From Megascapheus bottae (taxonomy: Eukaryota; Chordata; Mammalia; Rodentia; Geomyidae): 64,000 nt of DNA. Of the stretch, positions 42,521 through 54,899 are shown piece after piece (within the stretch, counting starts at the first letter, position 1; the number at the start of each line of letters is the position of its first letter). A program made the translations under genes and the position numbers. A model generated the notes under the pieces. The model did no database searches. It worked only from the letters and a program-made list of their open reading frames with translations, and was not told the DNA's origin. The stretch is from positions 432,498-496,497 of the forward strand of contig JANJXV010000159.1 of assembly GCA_024803745.1 (NCBI GenBank). The letters are read 5' to 3'.

Positions 42521-42705
42521 CTCCATTCTTGGACTTCACACACCTCCATTCCATGACTTCACACACCTCAATTCTATGAGTTCACACACCTCCATTCTAT
42601 GAGTTCACACACCTCCATTTTGACTTCACACACCTCCATTCTATGACTTCATTCTGTGACTTCAGACACCTCCATTCTATGACTTCACAGACCTCGAATC
42701 TGTGA
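42521..42705 (+). repeat. Orphan right-flank fragment without its LTR
   Basis: Matches 40307-40491 (about 50 bp after the end of LTR copy 4) at lag 2214, including ATTCTTGGACTTC, ATTCCATGACTTC and the truncated ATGACTTCATTCTGTGAC. Here it is preceded by 39480-type sequence and followed by 39560-type left-flank sequence, so about 0.8 kb including the LTR is skipped and the array then steps back. This is a mosaic junction between copies 4 and 5. Confidence 0.8.
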
Positions 42706-43089
42706 CTTCACAAACCTCCATTCTATGATTTCAAACACCTTCATTCTTACTTCACAAACATCCATTCTGTGACTTCACACACCTCCCCTCTGTGATTCAC
42801 ACCTGCATTCTGACTTCACACACCTCTATTCTGTGAATTAACACACCTCAATTCTGTGACTTCACACACCTCCATTCTGACTTCACACACCTCCATTCTA
42901 TGTTTTCACACACCTCCATTCTATGACTTCACACACCTCCATTCTGTGACTTCACACACCTCCATTCTGACTTCACACACCTCCATTCTGACTTCACACA
43001 CCTCAATTCTGTGTCTTCACAGACCTCCTTTCTGTGACTTCACACACCTCCATTTTGACTTCACACACTTCAATTCTGTGACTTCACAC

Positions 43090-43095
43090 ACCTCC
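43090..43095 (+). repeat. Target-site duplication, left, LTR copy 5
   Basis: ACCTCC immediately before the TG terminus. Confidence 0.8.
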
Positions 43096-43412
43096 TGTTG
43101 TGAGCCAGAGTGGAATCAATCTGTAACTTGGCTTGCATCAGATGATGGCTTTATTGTCTTATTGCTTTCTGGCCCTATTCTATGTAAATGACCTGAGAAT
43201 TACCATATGAATGTAACACCTGGAGATTCCTGGGTCAGGAGGGGGAAAAAGGGGGAGTGGAAAATAAACAGGCAGTCTCGGCAGTCTTTACCTGGACTGG
43301 GGACATCCCGGACCCGCTGTGTTTGTCTGTCTTCTCTTTCTTGCTAGTCCTTGCCCCCGATTTCAGGAACCCCAATCTGCGAACCCTGGTTTGCCGCCGG
43401 TTGGCCCCGGCA
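43096..43412 (+). mobile_element. Solo LTR, class II ERV-like, copy 5 (317 bp)
   Basis: Same element with a net 1-bp deletion and substitutions in the purine tract (GGAGGGGGAAAAAGGG near 43238-43253) and a private TTTGTCTGTCTTC. It shares CATCCCGG and GCGAACCCTGG with copy 4. TG/CA termini and both ACCTCC duplications are intact. It is the most changed of the five. Confidence 0.82.
43263..43268 (+). terminator. Poly(A) signal AATAAA in LTR copy 5
   Basis: LTR position 168-173, shifted by the 1-bp deletion upstream. Confidence 0.6.
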
Positions 43413-43418
43413 ACCTCC
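43413..43418 (+). repeat. Target-site duplication, right, LTR copy 5 (perfect)
   Basis: ACCTCC, identical to the left copy. Confidence 0.8.
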
Positions 43419-44576
43419 ATTCTGTGAGTTCACACACCTCCATTCTTTGACTTCACACACCTCCATTCTTGGACTTCACACACCTCCATTCCATGACTTC
43501 ACACACCTCAATTCTATGAGTTCACACACCTCCATTCTATGAGTTCACACACCTCCATTTTGACTTCACACACCTCCATTCTATGACTTCATTCTGTGAC
43601 TTCACACACCTCCATTCTATGACTTCACAGACCTCGAATCTGTGACTTCACTCACCTCCACTCTATGACTTCACACTTCTCCATTCTATGACTTCCCACA
43701 CCTAAGTTCTATGACTTCACCCATCTACATTCTATGACTTCACACCTCCATTCTGACTTCACACACCTCCATTCTATGACTTCACACACCTCCATTCTGA
43801 CTTCACCCACCTCCATTCTGTGACTTCACACACCTCCATTCTATGATTTCACACACCTCCATTCTGTGACTTCACACACCTCCATTCTGTGACTTCACCC
43901 ACCTCCATTGTGAGTTCACATACCTCCATTCTGTGATTCACACACCTTCATTCTGTGACTTCACACACCTCCATTCTATGACTTCACAGACCTCCATTCT
44001 ATGACTTCACACACCTCCATTCTGTGACTTCACGCACCTCCATTCTGTGACTTCACACACCTTGATTCTCTGACTTCACACACCTCCATTGTACGATTTC
44101 ACACACCTCCATTCTGTGACTTCACACATCTCCATTCTATGACTTCACACATCTCCATTCTGTGACTTCACACACCTCCATTCTGAGCTCACACACCTCC
44201 ATTCTGTGACTTCACACACCTCCATGATATGACTTCACACACCTCTATTTTGTGACTTCACACACCTCCATTCTATGACTTCACACACCTCCATTCTATG
44301 ACTTCACACACCTACATTGTGACTTCACACACGTATGTTCTATCAGTTCACACACCTGCATCGTGACTTCACACACCTCCATTCTCTGACTTCACACACC
44401 TCCATTCTGTATTCACACACCTCCATTCTGACTTCACACACCTCAATTCTGTGACTTCACACACCTCCATTCTATGACTTCACATACCTCATTTCTGAGT
44501 TGACACACCTCCATTCTGTGACTTCACATACCTCCAATCTGACTTCACACACCTCCACTCTATGACTTCACACACC

Positions 44577-45024
44577 TCCATTCTGTGACTTCAAAAACCA
44601 CCATTCTATGACTTCACACATCTCCATTGTGACTTCACACACCTCCATTCTATGAGTTCACACAGCTCCATTCTGACTTCACACACCTCCATTCTATGCC
44701 TTCGCAAACCTCTATTCTGACTTCACACCCCTCCATTCTGTGACTTCACACACCTCCACTCTGTGACTTCACACACCTCCATTCTGTGACTTCACACACC
44801 TCCATTCTGTGACTTCAAAAACCACCATTCTTTGACTTCACACATCTCCATTGTGACTTCACACACCTCCATTCTACGTTTCACACAGCTCCATTCTGAC
44901 TTCACACACCTCCATTCTATGACTTCGCAAACCTCTATTCTGACTTCACACCCCTCCATTCTGTGACTTCACACACCTCCACTCTGTGACTGTACACACC
45001 TCCATTCTTTGACTTCACACCCCT
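44577..45024 (+). repeat. Local ~224-bp tandem duplication
   Basis: The AAAAACCACCATTCT monomer at 44593 returns at 44817. The TTCGCAAACCTCTATTC monomer at 44701 returns at 44924 (lag 223, one base lost in a CTACGTTTCAC variant near 44876). A partial third copy follows near 45010 (CACCCCTCCATTCTGTGCC). Confidence 0.8.
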
Positions 45025-45359
45025 CCATTCTGTGCCTTCACACACCTCCACTCTGTGACATTACACACCTCCATTCTGTGACTTCACACACCTCCCTTCT
45101 GTGACTTCACACACTTCCATTCTATGACTTCACACACCTCCATTCTAAGACATCACTCACCTCCATTCTATGACTTCACACACTTCCATTGTTTGACATC
45201 ATACACCTCCATTCGTTGACTTCACACACCTCCGTTCCATGAATTCACACACCTCCATTCTATGAGTTCACACACCTCCATTCTATGAGTTCACACACCT
45301 TCATTCTTACTTCAGCAACATCCATTCTATGACTTCAGACACCTCCATTCTATGACTTC

Positions 45360-46200
45360 ACACACCTTCATTCTTACTTTACACACCTCCATTCTGTGAG
45401 TTCACATACCTCCATTCTATGACTTCACACACCTCCATTCTGTGACTTCACACACCTCCATTGTATGACTTCACACACTTCCATTGTGACGTCACACACC
45501 TCCATTCTATGAGTTCACACACCTCCATTCTGAATTCACACAGCTCCATTCTGTGACTTCACAAAACTCCATTCTATGATTTTACACACCTCCATACTAT
45601 GACTTCACACAATTCCATCTACGACTTCACACACCTCAATTCTGACTTCACACACCTCTATTCTATGACTTCGCACACCTCCATTCTGACATCACACACC
45701 TCCATTCTATTACTTCACAGACCTCGAATCTGTGACTTCACTCACCTGCACTCTATGACTTCACACTCCTCCACTCTATGACTTCCCACACCTCCTTTCT
45801 ATGACTTCACCAACCTCCAATCTATGACTACACACCTCCATTCTGACTTCACACACCTCCATTCTGTGACTTCACACACCTCCATTCCATGACTTCACAC
45901 ACCTTCATTTTTACTTCAGAAACATTCACACACCTCCATTCTATGACTTCACAAACCTCCATTCTGTGACTTCACACATGCATTTTGACTTCACACACCT
46001 CCAATATATGACTTCAAACACCTCAATTCTGTGAATACACACATCTCCATTCTATGACTTCATAACGTCCATTCTGTGACTTCACACAGCTCCATTCTAT
46101 GACTTCACACACTTCCATTCTATGACTTCACACACCTCCATTCTGTGCCTTACACACCTCCATTCTGAGTTCACACACCACCATTCTGTGACGTCACGCA
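45360..46200 (+). repeat. CATAACGTCC module, copy 1
   Basis: Begins with TTCTTACTTTACACACC and ends after CATAACGTCC (46061) and a TTCACACAGCTCC monomer. The same order of variants occurs in three other places (50505, 53330 and 56700 onward). This copy shows variants such as TACGACTTC near 45620 and GTGAATACACACATC near 46031. Confidence 0.7.
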
Positions 46201-46210
46201 CCTCTATTCT

Positions 46211-46929
46211 TTGACTTCACACACCTCCATTCAATAACTTCACACACCTACATTCTTTGACTTCACACACCTCCAATCTGACATCACACACCTCCATTCC
46301 ATGATTTCACAGACCTCGAATCTGTGACTTCACTCACCTGCACTCTATGACCACCCACACCTCTTTCTATGACTTCACCCACCTCCAATCTATGACTACA
46401 CACCTCCATTCTGACTTCACACACCTCCATTCTGTGACTTCACATACCTCCATTCTATGACTTCACACACCTCCATTCTATGACTTCACACACCTTCATT
46501 CTTACTTCAGAAACATCCATTCTATGACTTCACACACCTCCATTCTATGACTTCACAAACCTCCATTCTGTGACTTCACACACCTCCATTCAATGACTTC
46601 ACACACCTACATTCTTTGACTTCACACACCTCCAATCTGACATCACACACCTCCATTCCATGATTTCACAGATCTCGAATCTGTGACTTCACTCACCTGC
46701 ACTCTATGACTACCCACACCTCTTTCTATGACTTCACCCACCTCCAATCTATGACTACACACCTCCATTCTGACTTCACACACCTCCATTCTGTGACTTC
46801 ACACACCTCCATTCTATGACTTCACACACCTCCATTCTATGACTTCACACACCTTCATTCTTACTTCAGAAACATCCATTCTATGACTTCACACACCTCC
46901 ATTCTATGACTTCACAAACCTCCATTCTG
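46211..46929 (+). repeat. 359-bp tandem duplication
   Basis: CCAATCTGACATCACAC at 46273 recurs at 46632, and TTCAAT followed by AACTTC or GACTTC at 46231 recurs at 46590. The lag is 359 bp with a few substitutions, for example GACCACCCACACC against GACTACCCACACC and AGACCTCGAATC against AGATCTCGAATC. The match stops near 46949. Confidence 0.85.
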
Positions 46930-48199
46930 TGACTTCACACACCTCCATTCTGACTTCAACCACTTCCATTCTATGACTTCACACACTTCCATTCTATGAC
47001 TTCACACACTTCCATTCTCTGACTTCACACACTTCCATTCTGAGTTCACACACCTGTATTCTGTGATTTCACACATCTCCATTCTGTGACTTCACACACC
47101 TCCATTCTGTGACTTCACACACTTCCATTCTATGACTTCACACACCTTCATTCTATGATTTCACACACCTCCATTCTGTGACTTCACAAACCTCCATTCT
47201 ATGACCTCACACACCCTCATTCTATGATTTCACACACCTCCATTCTATGACTTCACACATCCATTTTGACTTCACACACCTCCAATATATGACTTCAAAC
47301 ACCTCAATTCTGTGACTTCACACACCTCCATTCTATGATTTCAAACCGTCCATTCTGTGACTTCACACACCTCCATTTTATGACTTCACACACTTCCATT
47401 CTATGACTTCACACACCTCCATTCTGTGACTTTACACACCTCCATTCTGAGTTCACACACCTAAATTCTTGGACTTCACACACCTCCAATCTGTCACTTC
47501 CCCCACCTCCATTCTGTGACTTCACATACCTCAATTTTATGACTTCACACACCTCCATTCTATGACTTCACACAGGTCCATTCTGTGACTTCACACACCT
47601 CCATTCTATGACTTCACACACCTCCATTGTGACTACATACACTACCATTCTATGAGTTCACAAACCTCCATTCTGACTTCACACACCTCCATTCTATGAC
47701 TTCACACACCTCCATTCTATGACTTCACACACCTCCATTCTATGACTTCACACACCTCCATTCTATGACTTCACACCTCCATTCTGACTTCACACACCTC
47801 CATTCTGTGACTTCACACACCTCCATTATATGACTTCACACACCTCCATTCTATGACTTCACACACCTCCATTCTATGCCTTCACACACCTCCATTCTTT
47901 GACTTCACACACCTCCATTCTATGTCTTCACACACCTCCATTTTTTGACTTCACACACCTAAATTCTGAGTTGACATATCTCCATTCTGTGACTTCACAC
48001 ACGTCCATTCTGACTTCACACATCTCCATTCTATGACTTCACACACCTTCATTTTTACTTTACAAACATCCATTTATAACTTCACACACCTCCATTCTAT
48101 GACTTCACACACCTCCATTCAGTGACTTCACACACCTCCATTCTATGTCTTCACACACCTCCATTCTGTGACTTCACACACCTCCATTCTATGACTTCA

Positions 48200-50150
48200 A
48201 ACACTTCCATTGTGACGTCACACACCTCCATTCTATGAGTTCACACACCTCCATTCTGACTTCACACACCTCCATTCTATGACTTCACACACCTCCATTC
48301 TGAATTCACACAGCTCCATTCTGTGCCTTCACAAAACTCTATTCTATGATTTCACACAACTCCATACTATGACTTCACACAACTCCATCTGACTTCACAC
48401 ACCTCCATTCTGACTTCACACACCTCTATTCTATGACTTCGCACACCTCCATTCTGACATCACACACCTCCATTCTATGACTTCACAGACCTCGAATCTG
48501 TGATTTCACTCACGTGCACTCTATGACTTCACACTCCTCCATTCTATGACTTCCCACACCTCCTTTCTATGACTTCACTCACCTCCAGTCTATGACTACA
48601 CACCTCCATTCTGACTTCACACACCTCCATTCTGTGACTTCACACACCCCCAATCTATGAGTTCACATACCTCCATTCTATGACTTCACACACCTTCATT
48701 TTTACTTCAGAAACATCCATTCTATGACTTCACACACCTCCATTCTATGACTTCACACACCTCCATTCTGAGTTCACACACCTCCATTCTGTGACTTCTC
48801 ACATCTCGATTCTGTGACTTCACACAGCTCCAAACTGTGACTTCACACACCTCCATTCTATGACTTCACACACCTCCATTCTGTGACTTCACACACCTCC
48901 ATTCTATGACCTCACACACCCTCATTCTATGATTTCACACACCTCCATTCTATGACTTCACACATCCATGTTGATTTTATACACCTCCAGTATATGACTT
49001 CAAACACCTCAATTCTGTGACTTCACACACCTCCATTCTATGACTTCATACCGTCCATTCTGTGACATCACACACCTCCATTCTATGACTTCACACACTT
49101 CCATTCTATGACTTCACACACCTCCATTCTGTGACTTTACACACCTCAATTCTGGGTTCACACACCTCCATTCTGTGACTTCACACTCCTGCAATCTGTG
49201 ACTTCCCACACCTCCATTCTGTGCCTTCGCACGCCTCCATTCTATGACTTAACACACCTTCATTCTTACTTCGCAAACACCCATTCTATGACTTCACACA
49301 CCTCCATTCTATGACTTCACACACCTCCATTCTGTGACTTCACACACCTCCATTCTATGAGTTCAATCACCTCCATTGTGACTACACACTCCTCCATTCT
49401 ATGAGTTCAACACCTCCATTCTGACTTCACACACCTCCATTCTATGACTTCACACACCTCCATTCTGAATTCACACAGCTCAATTCTGTGACTTCACAAA
49501 ATTCCATTCTGACTTCAAACACCTCCATTTTATGTATTCACACACCTCCATTCTGTGACTTCACAGACTTCCATTGTGACGTCACACACCTCCATTCTAT
49601 GAGTTCACACACCTCCATTCTATGACTTCACACACCTCCATTCTGACTTCACAAACCTCTATTCTATGACTTCGCACACCTCCATTCTGACATCACACAC
49701 CTCCAATCTATGACTTCACAGACCTCGAATCTGTGACTTCCCTCACCTCCACTCTATGACTTCACACTCCTCCATTCTATGACTTCCCACACCTCCTTTC
49801 TATGACTTCACCCACCTTCATTCTATGACTTCACACCTCCATTCTGACATCACACACTTCCATTCAGTGACTTCACACACCTCCATTCAATGACTTCACA
49901 CACCTCTATTCTATGACTTCACACACCTTCATTCTTTCTTCAGAAACATCCATTCTATGACCTCACTCACCTCCATCTATGACTTCAAAAACCTCCATTC
50001 TGTGACTTCACACACCTCCATACTGAGTTCACAAAACTCCATTCGGTGATTTAACACACCTCCATTCTGACTTTACACACGTCCATTCTATGACTTCACA
50101 CCCTTCCATTCTGTGACTTCACACACCTCCATTTTGTGACTTCACACACC
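48200..50150 (+). repeat. Long-range repeat, left copy (lag ~12.6-12.7 kb)
   Basis: Corresponds to about 60890-62880. The lag is 12580 at the CTCGAATCTGTGATTTCAC motif (48494 with 61074) and 12729 at CCAATCTATGACTTC (49703 with 62432), so about 150 bp of indels lie between. Rare shared variants include CATACCGTCC, CAAACACCCATTC, AAATTCCATTC and TACTGAGTTCAC. Confidence 0.8.
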
Positions 50151-50504
50151 TCTATTCTGAGTTCACACACCTTCTTTCTGTGACTTCACACACCCCCATT
50201 CAATGACTTGACACACCTACATTCTTTGACTTCACACACCTCAAATCTGACATCACACACCTCCATTCTATGATTTCACAGACCTCGAATCTGTGACTTC
50301 ACTCACCTGCACTCTATGACTTCCCACTCCTCCATTCTATGACTTCCCACACCTCCTTTCTATGAATTCACCAACCTCCAATCTATGACTACACACCTCC
50401 ATTCTGTGACTTCACACACCTCCATTCTGACTTCACACAGCTCCATTCTATGACTTCACAAACCTCCATTCTTTGACATCACACACCTCCATTCTATGAC
50501 TTCA

Positions 50505-51420
50505 CACACCTTCATTCTTACTTTACACACCTCCATTCTGTGAGTTCACATACCTCCATTCTATGACTTCACACACCTCCATTCTGTGACTTCACACACC
50601 TCCATTCTATGACTTCACACACTTCCATTGTGACGTCACACACCTCCATTCTATGAGTTCACACACCTCCATTCTGACTTCACACCTCCATTCTATGACT
50701 TCACACACCTCTATTCTGAATTCACACAGCTCCATTCTGTGACTTCATAAAACTCCATTCTATGATTTCACAAAGCTCCATACTATGACTTCACACAACT
50801 CCATCTATGACTTCACACACCTCCATTATATGACTTCACACACCTCTATTCTATGACTTCGCACACCTCCATTCTGACATCTCACACCTCCATTCTATGA
50901 CTTCACAGACCTCGAATCTGTGACTTCACTCACCTGCACTCTATGACTTCACACTCCTCCATTCTATGACTTCCCACACCTCCTTTCTATGACTTCACCC
51001 CCCTCCAATCTATGACTACACACCTCCATTCTGACTTCACACACCTCCATTCTGTGACTTCACAGACCTCCATTCCATGACTTCAAACACCTTCATTTTT
51101 ACTTCAGAAACATGCACATACCTCCATTCTATGACTTCACAAACCTCCATTCTGTGACTTCACACATGCATTTTGACTTCACACACCTCCAATATATGAC
51201 TTCAAACACCTCAATTCTGTGACTTCACACAGCTCCATTCTATGACTTCATAACGTCCATTCTGTGACTTCACACAGCTCCATTCTATGACTTCACACAC
51301 TTCCATTCTATGACTTCACACACCTCCATTCTGTGCCTTTACACACCTCCATTCTGAGTTCACACACCTCAATTCTGTGACGTCACACACCTCTATTCTG
51401 TCACTTTCCACACCTCCATT
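50505..51420 (+). repeat. CATAACGTCC module, copy 2
   Basis: CATAACGTCC at 51249. Same order as copy 1 (TTCTTACTTTACACACC, ACTTCGCACACC, GACATC, CTCGAATCTGTG, TTTTTACTTCAGAAACAT, CTCCAATATATG). The wider block 50150-51900 matches 52870-54600 with a lag rising from 2717 to 2786-2826 bp. Confidence 0.75.
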
Positions 51421-53329
51421 CTGTGACTTCACACATCCATTCTATGACTTCACACACCTCTATTCTGACTTCACACACCTCCATTCTATGACTTCATACA
51501 CCTCCATTCTGACTTCACACACCTCCATTCTATGACTTCGCACACCTCTCTTCTGATTTCACACACCTCCATTCTGTGACTTCACACACCTCCATTCAAT
51601 GACTTCACACACCTACATTCTTTGACTTCACACACCTCCAATCTGACATCACACACCTCCATTCTATGATTTCACGGACCTCGAATCTGTGACTTTACTC
51701 ACCTGCACTCTATGAATATCCACACCTCTTTCTATGACTTCACCCACCTCCAATCTATGACAACACACCCCCATTCTGACTTCACACACCTCCATTCTGT
51801 GACTTCACACACCTCCATTCTATGATTTCACACACCTCCATTCTATGACTTCACACACATTCATTATAACTTCAGAAACATCCATTCTATGACTTCACAC
51901 ACCTCCATTCTCTGACTTCACACACTTCCATTCTGAGTTCACACACCTCTATTCTGTGATTTCACACATCTCCATTCTGTGACTTCACACACCTCCATTC
52001 TGTGACTTCACACACCTCCATTCTATGACTTCACACACCTCCATTGTGACTACACACACTACCATTCTATGAGTTCACACACCTCCATTCTGACTTCACA
52101 CACCTCCATTCTATGATTTCACACACCTCCATTCTATGACTTCACACACCTCCTTTCTATGACATCACCCAACTCCCTTCTATGATTCCACACCTCCATT
52201 CTGACTTCACACACCTCCATTCTGTGACTTCACACACCTCCATTCTATGACTTCACACACCTCCATTCTATGACTTCACATACCTCCATTCTATGCCTTC
52301 ACACACCTCCATTCTGTGACTTCACACACCTCCATTCTGTGCCTTCACACACCTTCATTCTTACTTCACAAACATATATTCTATGACTTCACACACCTCC
52401 ATTCTTTGACTTCACACACCTCCGTTCTATGTCTTCACACACATCCATTCTTTGACTTCACACACCTAAATTCTGAGTTGACACATCTCCATTCTGTGAC
52501 TTCACACACCTCCATTCTGACTTCACACATCTCCATTCTATGACTTCACACACCTTCATTTTTACTTTACAAACATCCATTCTATGACTTCACACACCTC
52601 CATTCAGTGACTTCACACACCTCCATTCTGTGACTTCACACACCTCCATTCTATGACTTCACACACTTCCATTGTGACGTCACACACCTCCATTCTGTGA
52701 GTTCCCACACCTCCATTCTGACTTCACTAACCTCCATTCTATGACTTCACAGACCTCCATTCTAAATTCACTCAGCTCCATTCTGTGCCTTCACAAAACT
52801 CTATTCTATGATTTCACACACCTCCATACTATGACTTCACACAACTCCATCTATGACTTCACAAACCTCTATTCTGAGTTCACACACCTTCTTTCTGTGA
52901 CTTCACACACCCCCAATCAATGACTTGACACACCTACATTCTTTGACTTCACACACCTCAAATCTGACATCACACACCTCCATTCTATGATTTCACAGAC
53001 CTCGAATCTGTGACTTCACTCAACTGCACTCTATGACTTCCCACTCCTCCATTCTATGACTTCCCACACCTCCTTTCTATGAATTCACCCACCTCCAATA
53101 TGACTACACACCTCCATTCTGACTTCACACACCTCCATTCTGTGACTTCACACACCTCCATTCTATGACTTCACACACCTCCATTCTTTGACTTCACACA
53201 CATAAATTCTGAGTTGACACACCTCCATTCTGTGACTTCACACACCTCCATTCTGACTTCACAGAGCTCCATTCTATGACTTCACAAACCTCCATTCTTT
53301 GACATCACACACCTCCATTCTATGACTTC

Positions 53330-54190
53330 ACACACCTTCATTCTTACTTTACACACCTCCATTCTGTGAGTTCACATATCTCCATTGTATGACTTCACAC
53401 ACCTCCATTCTGTGACTTCACACACATCCATTCTATGACTTCACACACTTCCATTGTGACGTCACACACCTCCATTCTATGACTTCACACACCTCTATTC
53501 TGAATTCACACAGCTCCATTCTGTGACTTCACAAAACTCCATTCTATGATTTCACACACCTCCATACTATGACTTCACACAACTCCATCTATGACTTCAA
53601 ACACCTAAATTATATGACTTCACACACCTCTATTCTATGACTTCGCACACCTCCATTCTGACATCACACACCTCCATTCTATGACTTCACAGACCTGGAA
53701 TCTGTGACTTCACTCACCTGCACTCTATGACTTCACACTCCTCCATTCTATGACTTCCCACACCTCCTTTCTATGACTTCACCCCCCTCCAAACTATGAC
53801 TACACACCTCCATTCTGACTTCACACACCTCCATTCTGTGACTTCACACACCTCCATTCCATGACTTCACACACCTTCATTTTTACTTCAGAAACATTCA
53901 CACACCTCCATTCTATGACTTCACAAACCTCCATTCTGTGACTTCACACATGCATTTTGACTTCACACACCTCCAATATATGACTTCAAACACTTCAATT
54001 CTGTGACTTCACACAGCTCCATTCTATGACTTCATAACGTCCATTCTGTGACTTCACACAGCTCCATTCTATGACTTCACACACTTCCATTCTATGACTT
54101 CACACACCTCCATTCTGTGCGTTTACACACCTCCATTCTGAGTTCACACACCTCCATTCTGTGACGTCACACACCTCTATTCTCTCACTT
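53330..54190 (+). repeat. CATAACGTCC module, copy 3
   Basis: CATAACGTCC at 54033, 2784 bp after copy 2. It shares the surrounding order of variants. Private changes include AGACCTGGAATC near 53691, where other copies read AGACCTCGAATC. Confidence 0.75.
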
Positions 54191-54899
54191 TCCACACCTC
54201 CATTCTGTGACTTCACACACCTCCATTCTATGACTTCACACACCTCTATTCTGACTTCACACACCTCCATTCTATGACTTCATACACCTCCATTCTGACT
54301 TCACACACCTCCATTCTATGACTTCGCACACCTCTCTTCTGATTTCACACACCTCCATTCTGTGACTTCACACACCTCCATTCAATGACTTCACACACCT
54401 ACATTCTTTGACTTCACACACCTCCAATCTGACATCACACACCTCCATTCTATGATTTCACAGACCTCGATTCTGTGACTTCATTCACCTGCACTCTATG
54501 ACTACCCACACCTCTTTCTATGACTTCACCCACCTCCAATTTATGACTTCACACACCTCCATTCTCTGACTTCACACACTACCATTCTGACTTCACACAC
54601 CTCCATTCTGTGACTTCACACACATCCATTCTATGACTTCACACACCTCCATTCTCTGACTTCACACACTACCATTCTGAGTTCACACACCTCTATTCTG
54701 TGATTTCACACATCCATTTTGACTTCACACACCTCCAATATATGACTTCTAACACCTCAATTCTGTGACTTCACACACCTCCATTCTCTGATTTCAAACC
54801 GTCCATTCTGTGAGTTCAAACACCTCCACTTTATGACTTCACACACTTCCATTCTATGACTTCACACACCTCCATTGTGACTTCACACACCTCCATTCT

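Larger units (their letters stand above)
42719..44210 (+). repeat. LTR-bearing unit, copy 5, with flanks
   Basis: Left and right flanks of LTR copy 5, matching the copy 4 unit at lag 3155-3156. Past about 43880 a run of about three extra monomers (with TTCACCCACC and TTCACATACC variants) raises the lag to about 3222 at the CTTGATTCTC motif (40839 with 44061). Confidence 0.8.

Noticed and set aside
25241..43412. Five independent retroviral insertions
   Set aside because: All five share the same insertion base, the same target-site hexamer and kilobases of matching flank. One insertion followed by duplication explains this.
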